The position numbers and the translations under genes were made by a program. DNA of 18,223 bases from GCA-2697345 sp049602715 (GTDB taxonomy: Bacteria; Pseudomonadota; Alphaproteobacteria; Rhodobacterales; Rhodobacteraceae), in assembly GCA_049602715.1 (NCBI GenBank), contig JBMYRX010000040.1:1-18223 (forward strand), in the 5' to 3' direction. Of the stretch, positions 7,184-13,758 are shown piece by piece (position 1 is the stretch's first letter; each line of letters starts with the position of its first letter). The notes beneath the pieces were generated by a model that had not been told where the DNA came from, did not search any database, and saw only the letters and a list, made by a program, of their open reading frames with translations.

Positions 7184-8398
7184 TCAATTAGTTATTATGG
7201 TATTAGCCGGTGGAAGTGAGTTAAGAGTTTTGCTAAGATTTAACATATCCATAGCTAGGGAAAGTACATGCGAGGAAAACCCTTGGTTCTCATAAGGAAT
7301 ACTAAATGAGTCCCCGTTCATGGTTACTGAAACCACATCAGAGTTCTTTGTATTATTTTTCCTGACCACAAAAATGGCGTCTCCGGTATTCTGATAATTA
7401 TATTTTTTTGCTTCCTCGGTGACTAATCTTACAGGTGTTTCGATACCTTTTTCCACTTGCTGGTAAGCCAACTGCCCAAGGTAATCAAATATGCCTTTAC
7501 TCGACCGAGTTGTAATATTTAAAGTTACACCTTTATATTTTGCTAGCTTGTGTTTGCCATTGCCAAGACTAATACTTTGGCTATTTTGCATGGAACTATT
7601 ATTTCCACAATGCATCGTTGGAGGAAGATTGCTCAGGTCTTTGGAAGCTTTAGAAAAACAGAACCGAGAATATTTATATGGCACAAACATTTGATATTTC
7701 TCGCCGTTAGATCCCTTCACCGGATTTAAAACCATTCCTGAATTAACAACTAATGAGATCCTTGAGGGATCTTTTGCTTGTTGCCTACTAAGAACAGGTC
7801 CAGATTTGGACAAACCAACCACGGTTTCTGTAGTTAATCCCATTTCCAAGAGACCTTGTATTATCTCATCGAATTTTTTATACGAGGTATGAGTCGGGTT
7901 ATTTATGAAAACTTCTGTTTTACCATTTTTAACGGCACTAATTTTGTCAACAATAAGTAAAAATAAGAGTTCTTTGGGAACATTTTGTGACGCGTAGAAC
8001 TCAATGGTCGAAGGTTCAATCTGTGTAAGTAAACCAGCTAAAAACTCTGCTGTATTTAGGGGGCTGATTGAAACGGTACTTGTTTGACTAAAAGATGGTG
8101 TGCTAAAGGACCCAGCTGCCCCATTTCTCGACAATGAGAATATCTGGTCAAACGGTAAGCTTAGAAAACCAGAAGGGGAAGCTAGTGTGGAGGTTCCTGA
8201 AACGCCTGATACTGTATTGAAGTGTGATGGTTTCTTGTAAGCAGATCGGATAATGTTAAGAAATAAATTTTGATTTGCAGATTTCTCCATAGCTTTGTCA
8301 TAACCAGCGGAAAATCCTGAAAAATTCACCGCAGACTCGCAACCGCTAAGTACAAATAGAACCGGTAAAATAATTGCGACACGGGAAAAGTTAATCAT
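7184..8398 (-). CDS. Outer-membrane-type lipoprotein of unknown function (tandem paralogue B)
   Basis: A 404-residue lipoprotein: a hydrophobic signal (7-19), lipobox LSGC with Cys20, then Glu-Ser, which does not resemble an inner-membrane retention signal. The mature part starts AVNFSGFSAGYDKAME, matching paralogue A. The best-conserved part of the pair is about residues 30-155 (GYDKAME through ELLF) and the extreme C-terminus (SLPPANTI). The middle (about 225-290) diverges most but keeps YSRFCF. A good ribosome binding site (AAAGGACT) precedes the ATG. The 235-base gap upstream holds a possible promoter (8470-8500), so the lipoprotein pair is probably transcribed separately from the SGNH/thioesterase operon. 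The function is unknown; the repeated Asn-rich helical blocks do not match an enzyme I recognise. Confidence 0.8.
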   Translation of the reverse strand: MINFSRVAIILPVLFVLSGCESAVNFSGFSAGYDKAMEKSANQNLFLNIIRSAYKKPSHFNTVSGVSGTSTLASPSGFLSLPFDQIFSLSRNGAAGSFSTPSFSQTSTVSISPLNTAEFLAGLLTQIEPSTIEFYASQNVPKELLFLLIVDKISAVKNGKTEVFINNPTHTSYKKFDEIIQGLLEMGLTTETVVGLSKSGPVLSRQQAKDPSRISLVVNSGMVLNPVKGSNGEKYQMFVPYKYSRFCFSKASKDLSNLPPTMHCGNNSSMQNSQSISLGNGKHKLAKYKGVTLNITTRSSKGIFDYLGQLAYQQVEKGIETPVRLVTEEAKKYNYQNTGDAIFVVRKNNTKNSDVVSVTMNGDSFSIPYENQGFSSHVLSLAMDMLNLSKTLNSLPPANTIITN

Positions 8399-8469
8399 AA
8401 AATCAGTCCTTTAAACTCAAAAACATGTGGCACAATCAGCTTTATCATCACGATGAATGATCGTCATAT

Positions 8470-8500
8470 TGTATATGATCGGATTGATCCGGCTACTCAA
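8470..8500 (-). promoter_or_regulatory. Possible promoter with palindromic operator before the lipoprotein pair
   Basis: On the minus strand TTGAGT (8495-8500) could be a -35 box, and TATACA (8470-8475) or the overlapping ATATAC a -10 box, 18-19 bases apart. Between them is the perfect palindrome CGGAT-TG-ATCCG (8480-8491), where a repressor could block transcription. The spacing is slightly long, so this is tentative. Confidence 0.3.
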
Positions 8501-8633
8501 CTCTTGTACCCAAATCAATGTAAATTTTTCCTATTTAACTAAAGTATAATACCTATAAAATATTCCCTTTAAAGAATAAAACACAATAAAAGAAACAAAT
8601 AAAGGCGGAACATACTTCTACATTTTCAAAGTA

Positions 8634-9896
8634 TCAAGTTTGATTTGACGCAATATGCGTCGCAATTTTTTTTGCAACATGAAAATTTCCTGTAGGATTC
8701 AAATGCCCACTATCAATATAGCATTGTTCCGTAACTGTGTCGAAACAGTCCGCCAAATCGCAGAATTTATTAAATTCTCCGGATTGTTGGAGTGTTTGGT
8801 GGAATTCCATATTTAGTTTGTTGAAACTGGCGGCGTCCTGATGAAAAACCGTTTCTTTTGGTGTCAAAGGTTTCGAGCCCCATGATAAACACGGTTGGAG
8901 AAAGGTAGAAAAACTTATATTTTGTTGGGAACAAAATGCTTCTGCGACATTATGAATTCGCAGGTAGTCTAAAGCACATTCCTCTGCTATTGTTTTAGAA
9001 TCTGAATGGGCTAATTTTTCAAATAGATCACTTGTCCACTTTTGATTAACCGTAGTATCGTGAGCTACAACGTAATTTACCAAGCGCTGAAAGAAATTTA
9101 ATTTAATAACTTGGTTCATCGTCTGAAGTAGCTTATTGCAAAAAACCCAAAGTAATCGGCGTGTTTGTGGCCAGATTTGAAATTGGTCAAAAAGAATTTT
9201 ATCGTGTTCATAGTGTCGGTAACTCATACCCCCGAGCATAGGAGGAGAGAGATGAGGTCCTATCTCAGGACGGTTAGCCTTATTGACCGCAAAATTACTT
9301 ACACAATTCCATCCATCATAAAAGATGACCTCATCAGGTTGCAAATGCAATGAACTTGTCAGAAGTAAATTTAAGTTTTCTATTGATGTATACCCTATAA
9401 CGCCCCGATTTATACAAACGGCGTCTATATTGTGTTCTAACCTCAATATTGATTCGACAAGGGCAGGGATAGTTAGGTTTGGTATACGGCTACCTATGCC
9501 CATAATAGTCGATCCTCCAAATATCATGATTATTTTTTTGCCGGTTTTTTTTGCTTGTTCTACTCGTTCCTTTGTCGAAGGTGTGTGTAAACAATTCTTG
9601 ATAATTCCCTCTTCGTCCGTTGAAAAAAAATCTAAGTCACTACCGCCAAAAGCCTCAATGTCTATGATAAAATTTTTGTTGAGAGCGAGAGATGTGCCAT
9701 AAAGGGAGGATGGTAAAAAAACTCTTCGGGCGGCTTGCACATTTTCTAAACGAAGGTCCGCATTGATTGTTTCCATATCATCGGACAAGACCTTGTCAGC
9801 TAAGTTGAATATTTCTTTATTATCAATTATATTATTGACCAAAGATTGAATGTTTTTCAGCTTAAGTTCACTTGATCTAGTGCTTGCATTTTCCAT
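8634..9896 (-). CDS. SGNH/GDSL-type hydrolase
   Basis: A 420-residue protein with the SGNH hydrolase blocks. These are IFGGSTIMGIGS (125-136) with nucleophile Ser129, INRGVIGYTS (162-171) supplying the oxyanion Gly, YDGWN (193-197) with Asn197, and DSGHLNPTG (395-403) with Asp395 and His398. The fold cleaves or transfers acyl groups on esters or sugars. The N-terminal ~120 residues are a separate, largely helical, polar segment. There is no signal peptide, so it is probably cytoplasmic. The FGGST variant resembles SGNH proteins that often accompany NodU-type carbamoyltransferases and SxtJ-like membrane proteins, both of which occur at 13759-15788. It starts 12 bases after the type II thioesterase stop, with AGGA just before the start, so translation is likely coupled. 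It may deacylate or acylate a peptide or sugar intermediate; the substrate cannot be told. Confidence 0.82.
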   Translation of the reverse strand: MENASTRSSELKLKNIQSLVNNIIDNKEIFNLADKVLSDDMETINADLRLENVQAARRVFLPSSLYGTSLALNKNFIIDIEAFGGSDLDFFSTDEEGIIKNCLHTPSTKERVEQAKKTGKKIIMIFGGSTIMGIGSRIPNLTIPALVESILRLEHNIDAVCINRGVIGYTSIENLNLLLTSSLHLQPDEVIFYDGWNCVSNFAVNKANRPEIGPHLSPPMLGGMSYRHYEHDKILFDQFQIWPQTRRLLWVFCNKLLQTMNQVIKLNFFQRLVNYVVAHDTTVNQKWTSDLFEKLAHSDSKTIAEECALDYLRIHNVAEAFCSQQNISFSTFLQPCLSWGSKPLTPKETVFHQDAASFNKLNMEFHQTLQQSGEFNKFCDLADCFDTVTEQCYIDSGHLNPTGNFHVAKKIATHIASNQT

Positions 9897-9908
9897 TATC
9901 TATTGATC

Positions 9909-10685
9909 CTATTTAGGCTGAGCAGTCACCGGGCGAACAGCCGATGCCTCATGGACTCTCGGAGCAGTAATTCTGGACAGATACTCGAAAAACTTAGGGT
10001 CTTGATCTCTCAAGAAAAAATGATCACCGTCAAATAATTTTATTTCACAGGCTCCATCGGTGACGTGTTTCCAAAGTTCCAAGTCTTTAGCATCAATCCA
10101 TGGGTCCTGTTTTCCCGATAGCACAAAAAGGCTCGATTGAATTCTCTTGGGCTGGGTATTACGATAGTTCTCGGCAATTTTAAAATCGGCTTTAAGTATT
10201 GGTAAAAAAATTTCCAACAGCTCAGGGTGTTCAAAAACTCCGTTTGGTGTACCATCTAATTGTTCAACTTCTGAGATAAATTCTTTATCGGGCAAGTGGG
10301 CGATTGGCTTCATTTTAGACAATTTTTGGGGAGGGTTTCGTCCCGAGACTATAGCTAATGAAACATTTTGTCCGGAGAGTTCAATTTTTTTTACTAGTTC
10401 ATAGACAATCAGAGCGCCAAGGCTATGGCCAAATAGCATAATACTTTTATTATTGTGTGCGATAATAGCGTCGGCTGCCTCTGCAACTATTGTACTCAAG
10501 TCGTTGTGGGGGAGCTCAGATATTCTGTCCTCTTTACCTGGCGCTTGAAAAGAATATATATTTAATCTGCTTGGAAGCTTGCCTTTCCATGATGAAAAAA
10601 CGGATGCCCCACCGCCAGCGTATGGAAAACAAAATAATGAGGTGTTATTTTTATGGTTGGACTGGATAGTTTTGAAGCATCTCAT
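9909..10685 (-). CDS. Type II (editing) thioesterase of the NRPS
   Basis: A 258-residue stand-alone thioesterase of the type II group, which hydrolyses wrong or stalled acyl groups from carrier domains. The hallmarks are FCFPYAGGGASVFSSW (18-33), QAPGKEDR (47-54), nucleophile Ser88 in GHSLGA, Asp194 in GKQDPW and His222 in GDHFFL. The triad is complete and the length normal (about 240-260). The last ~15 residues (HEASAVRPVTAQPK) look like a flexible tail. The gene lies 16 bases after the hydroxylase stop and 12 bases before the SGNH hydrolase, so the three form one operon. The ribosome binding site is weak, which fits coupling to the hydroxylase gene. Confidence 0.93.
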   Translation of the reverse strand: MRCFKTIQSNHKNNTSLFCFPYAGGGASVFSSWKGKLPSRLNIYSFQAPGKEDRISELPHNDLSTIVAEAADAIIAHNNKSIMLFGHSLGALIVYELVKKIELSGQNVSLAIVSGRNPPQKLSKMKPIAHLPDKEFISEVEQLDGTPNGVFEHPELLEIFLPILKADFKIAENYRNTQPKRIQSSLFVLSGKQDPWIDAKDLELWKHVTDGACEIKLFDGDHFFLRDQDPKFFEYLSRITAPRVHEASAVRPVTAQPK

Positions 10686-10701
10686 TTTGCAAAGGTATCG
10701 C

Positions 10702-11538
10702 CTAATTCATGAATTTAGAGACAAAATATATAAACGAAGCTCTTGGTGAAGATAAAAACCGTCGCTTGGGATTCATAGACCAAAACCTATTAATGGAGCA
10801 TACAAAGTCGTCACTTTGAGCCTCTACTTCATGCCACCAACCTTGAGGAATAAATAAAAGCTCTCCTTCGTCGATAATGGCGACCATTTTATCTTTAGTC
10901 GCTTTTTCAATATTAGGAAAAACCTTTAAATCGGGTTGTTTGATATATACTTTGCTAAAATTCGGACCGAGTGCGCCGCCTAATAATGGAAAAGGATATA
11001 GTAGTCGCGTACTTTTAGGAGGAAAAAGCGAAATACGTTTCGAACCTCTCAACTGTATGAGTGTTCCATCAAGCCCGTCAAAATGGAGAGGTTCGAGATG
11101 CTCGTTTGGCCCCAACCATAAATTTATATCATTCGATGGATGTGCACGAAGTCCTGTTTTTTGTCCTAGAGTATTAATCAACGGTCGCAAAATCTTTCCT
11201 AGTGGGGTGTGTCCAACGGATATTTGAGCAAGATAAATGTTATTTCTGTTTGCTTCACCGCTAGTTAACAAATCACCATATTTTTGTATATTTGTCTCTT
11301 TTAAATCGCAATATCCATCCCACTCTGTTTTGGGCTTCCCAAATCGCTCGGTGCCATAATGCCGAGCTGTGAGGTTTTCGTCCCTTAAATTGTCTTTTAT
11401 GGTTTCAAGGCTGATAGGGGCGATCGAATTGAAAGCATCCGTAATTACTAATGGTTGCCCTGTTTTTTGGAACTGCTCGAAAAAACTGCTGGGTGAGAGG
11501 CTAGGTAAAGAAATTTTTTCTACTATTCTGATATTCAT
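10702..11538 (-). CDS. JmjC/cupin_8-like Fe(II)/2-oxoglutarate oxygenase, candidate hydroxylase
   Basis: A 278-residue protein of the cupin_8/JmjC-like family (the factor-inhibiting-HIF type of amino acid hydroxylase). The iron ligands are visible: His152 and Asp154 in PLHFDGLDG, and His236 in IPQGWWHEVE. Lys168 in RGSKRISLFPP is the likely 2-oxoglutarate contact. The N-terminus (FFEQFQKTGQPLVITDAF, 19-36) matches the usual family opening. I start at ATG 11538. The frame stays open to a TTG at 11628, but that would add 30 atypical residues with no ribosome binding site. It is the first gene of the operon with the type II thioesterase and the SGNH hydrolase. In this setting it probably hydroxylates a residue of the peptide or a carrier-bound amino acid; the site and substrate are inferred, not seen. 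Confidence 0.82.
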   Translation of the reverse strand: MNIRIVEKISLPSLSPSSFFEQFQKTGQPLVITDAFNSIAPISLETIKDNLRDENLTARHYGTERFGKPKTEWDGYCDLKETNIQKYGDLLTSGEANRNNIYLAQISVGHTPLGKILRPLINTLGQKTGLRAHPSNDINLWLGPNEHLEPLHFDGLDGTLIQLRGSKRISLFPPKSTRLLYPFPLLGGALGPNFSKVYIKQPDLKVFPNIEKATKDKMVAIIDEGELLFIPQGWWHEVEAQSDDFVCSINRFWSMNPKRRFLSSPRASFIYFVSKFMN

Positions 11539-11720
11539 TACTAAAACGCAATCCGTGTTCTCTTTTTGAGAAGTATTAGGTTCATCATCTAACAAAAGAA
11601 TATGAGATAATAAGATCGAGAAAGCCAAGGAAAAAAATCTGTTAATTGAGATAACTTAGTTGATAAACAATTTTTGTGACCCGCACTATCATGTGAAATG
11701 CGAAGTTTTGCTTGAACAAT

Positions 11721-11749
11721 TTGACCAGGGTTACTTTTTTGGAAAGAAT
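11721..11749 (+). promoter_or_regulatory. Possible sigma-70 promoter of the PPTase gene
   Basis: TTGACC (11721-11726), 17 bases, then AAGAAT (11744-11749) resemble -35 and -10 boxes. They lie 44 bases before ATG 11793 in the gap between the divergent hydroxylase and PPTase genes. The -35 is good and the -10 mediocre. The minus-strand operon must also start in this gap, but I see no equally good boxes for it. Confidence 0.33.
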
Positions 11750-11792
11750 TATTAATGATCTGTAAAAAATTATTAAATAGCAGTCCAATTTG

Positions 11793-12386
11793 ATGCCTTA
11801 TATAAATTCAATCTTTTCAAATAATATATTCTATTCAATTTCACTTAAGTCTGATGTTAAAGGACCCGACAGTCTGCCTAATGAGCTGATTAGAGGACTT
11901 CCAGTCACCGAAGAAAGATTGGCTGCATATGGATTGCTCGATAGAATTCTTGCTACTAATTTCAGTGCTTCTATTAATGATCTAACTAAAGATGACTTGG
12001 GTTGCCCCCGGTGTAAAAGTGAATTTAAATGCTGGGTTTCAATCGCACATTCAGGCAATTTTGTCGCGGCAAGTGCTTCGGCATTAGGACCAGTTGGCAT
12101 AGACTTAGAAAGTTTTTATTCTTGGGACACCACGATTGAAGACATAGTGCTTACAGCCCAAGAAAAAAACTATATTGACACTACTAATCATAGAGCACGC
12201 GCTGGAACGCGGTTTTGGGTCCGCAAAGAAGCCTTAGGGAAAGCTCTAGGGATTGGTATCGACGATAGTGTTTTGAAAAGTTCAACCGAAAATATAAGTC
12301 TAACAGTTGAAGGAAAAACATTTTTTCTTCGCGACTTGAATGCTCCTGTCGAGTACTGTGCTGCTCTCAGCTTCGCATTCTTTTAA
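11793..12386 (+). CDS. 4'-phosphopantetheinyl transferase (Sfp/EntD type)
   Basis: A 197-residue PPTase that transfers the phosphopantetheine arm of coenzyme A to the carrier-domain serine, converting apo NRPS to holo form. Motifs: VSIAHSGNFVAASAS (82-96), the metal-binding GIDLE (102-106, Asp104 and Glu106), and FWVRKEALGKALG (141-153) with the catalytic-motif Glu146 and Lys150. It is slightly short for Sfp (about 220-230), mainly at the C-terminus. CPRCKSEFKC (71-80), just before the HSG motif, is unusually Cys-rich for the family. I use ATG 11793 rather than the adjoining TTG 11790; neither has a strong ribosome binding site. It is transcribed alone on the plus strand between two minus-strand blocks, convergent with the DUF697-like gene at 12434. 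Confidence 0.92.
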   Translation: MPYINSIFSNNIFYSISLKSDVKGPDSLPNELIRGLPVTEERLAAYGLLDRILATNFSASINDLTKDDLGCPRCKSEFKCWVSIAHSGNFVAASASALGPVGIDLESFYSWDTTIEDIVLTAQEKNYIDTTNHRARAGTRFWVRKEALGKALGIGIDDSVLKSSTENISLTVEGKTFFLRDLNAPVEYCAALSFAFF

Positions 12387-12433
12387 ACAGATACAAAATA
12401 CTTTAGCGTTTTTAGAATAAAACACAAATTGAT

Positions 12434-13072
12434 CTATAATCTCTCTTGTTGCTCATTTTTTTCTTTTAAATATCGACTTGACATTTCTTTGAGCTGAGAA
12501 ACAGAAAGCTCCTTTCCTGATTCCAAGGCTTCCATAAAAATTTTTCCAATTAGAAGGGTAGATGCATAGGATGCTGTGCCAACTGCAACAGCTCCTATTA
12601 TGGTTCCAAAGCCTAACGCAGCTTTGGAAATGCTTCCAAATGCCACTGGGAGTGCAGTTTGAGCAACTCCACCTATCACTATTGGCGTTCCTGCTCCTAA
12701 AATACTGCCTAATATACTCTTTAAGCGGTGTTTTGAAAAATCAACATTATATATTTTTGCTAATGCGCTAAGCAATTTAATTTGAATGCCGGTTACGACT
12801 ATTGCATCGATTGTAGGTATTGGAATACCCCCTGCAGCACCGGCCCAGCCAGCATATAATTTTGTTAATTCCTCAGCCTCTACCCTTCTCATATTGTGGG
12901 AGTTTTCTATCCGGTTGTTGCTTGGAGTTGTTTCATTAGTTGCGGTGTTATTATCTTGGTCGGAGCATCCAGAATTCTCAAAACTTCCTCTTGGCGTGAC
13001 TTCAGTTTTATTCGTGTCAGCAGTATTTAATGTCTTTGGTGAATATTGAAATGCAGGTAGCTTCTTACTCAT
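12434..13072 (-). CDS. DUF697-like membrane protein with disordered N-terminus (paralogue 2)
   Basis: A 212-residue protein related to the one at 1359-1865. The first ~62 residues are rich in Asn, Thr, Ser and Pro and probably disordered. The DUF697-like core starts with KLYAGWAGAAGGIPIPTIDA (71-90), then IQIKLLSALAKIYNVDF (96-112), followed by Gly/Ala-rich hydrophobic stretches (about 118-145 and 150-178). The tail is charged and helical (190-212). GGAGA is well placed before the ATG. Paralogue 1 has only ~16 residues in front of the same core. The gene follows the ParA-like ATPase by only 17 bases, so the two are probably made together. The hydrophobic core could be a membrane anchor or adaptor for the ATPase; this is inference from gene order. 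Confidence 0.75.
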   Translation of the reverse strand: MSKKLPAFQYSPKTLNTADTNKTEVTPRGSFENSGCSDQDNNTATNETTPSNNRIENSHNMRRVEAEELTKLYAGWAGAAGGIPIPTIDAIVVTGIQIKLLSALAKIYNVDFSKHRLKSILGSILGAGTPIVIGGVAQTALPVAFGSISKAALGFGTIIGAVAVGTASYASTLLIGKIFMEALESGKELSVSQLKEMSSRYLKEKNEQQERL

Positions 13073-13089
13073 ATAGTTTCTCCATACTT

Positions 13090-13722
13090 TTATTTTATTT
13101 GGCTGTTTATCTCTAATGCTAATTTTTCTATTTCCAGTGCTGCTTTACTTGCAGGCTGAGAAAATGATGGAGTACTACTTGCTAGCGCAGCTTCTGCGAA
13201 AGCAACCCGAGCCGAAATATGTGTATCGCATACTGGTAGACTAGCTTCTGTCATATCTTCCCTCATTTGTTTTGCTAAAATACTATTTTTATTTGATTGA
13301 GTTATAACAAGCCTAACAATTGTTTTTGAATTCTTATCTATCACTTCGTTTATGAGAGCGAAGGTATCGATGGCAACTTGAAAGTCTAGTGGGGAGGGGC
13401 GTACGGGAACTAGAATATAGTCAGAATATTTTATAGTTGCTTTGAGGCCTTCTGTTTCAAATCCTGGAGTATCGATAATAGTTCTCTCAATTCCACTTTT
13501 TTTACTATCCTCTACTTCCCCTTCAAGTTGCTGTATACCTCTCCGAAATTCAATTCCATTGAATCCCTTCCCAATTTGCTTGAGACGCCAGGCGGTCAGA
13601 GCTGGATCTGTATCAATAAACCTGACTGATTTTCCGGTCTTAAGCCAATATCCAGCTAGAGAAGTCGCTAGAGTTGTTTTTCCACTCCCACCTTTCATCG
13701 TCACTAGCGAGATGATTGCCAT
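13090..13722 (-). CDS. ParA/MinD-like P-loop ATPase, orphan (no ParB nearby)
   Basis: A 210-residue ParA-superfamily ATPase of the short (VirC1-like) type, without an N-terminal DNA-binding domain. The deviant Walker A MKGGSGKTT (9-17) has the signature lysine Lys10. IDTDPALTAW matches the ParA segment that contacts nucleotide or partner, and IIDTPGFE is Walker B. ParA-type ATPases position cargo such as plasmids, chemoreceptor arrays or carboxysomes on the nucleoid or membrane. I start at ATG 13722, where the protein opens MAIISLVTMKGG as the family usually does; a TTG at 13740 would add six residues. No ParB or plasmid partition site is visible nearby. It lies 36 bases after the carbamoyltransferase and 17 bases before the DUF697-like gene, so it appears to be a member of the biosynthetic operon, not a replicon gene. 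Confidence 0.85.
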   Translation of the reverse strand: MAIISLVTMKGGSGKTTLATSLAGYWLKTGKSVRFIDTDPALTAWRLKQIGKGFNGIEFRRGIQQLEGEVEDSKKSGIERTIIDTPGFETEGLKATIKYSDYILVPVRPSPLDFQVAIDTFALINEVIDKNSKTIVRLVITQSNKNSILAKQMREDMTEASLPVCDTHISARVAFAEAALASSTPSFSQPASKAALEIEKLALEINSQIK

Positions 13723-13758
13723 TTTATTATCCAATCTCAAAAGTTTGTAATTAAGGTG

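Noticed and set aside
8430..8470. Possible Fur box upstream of the lipoprotein pair (GATGATAAAG-type stretch)
   Set aside because: The match to the 19-base Fur consensus is poor beyond the AT-rich GAT repeats, and no iron-specific gene in the window supports it.
9325..9702. 125-residue plus-strand frame inside the SGNH hydrolase gene
   Set aside because: It lies wholly opposite a gene with clear catalytic motifs, which explains the open frame.
13090..13722. ParA as evidence for a plasmid or integrated element replicon
   Set aside because: No ParB, replication initiator, integrase, repeats or partition site are visible, and the gene is packed within a biosynthetic operon.
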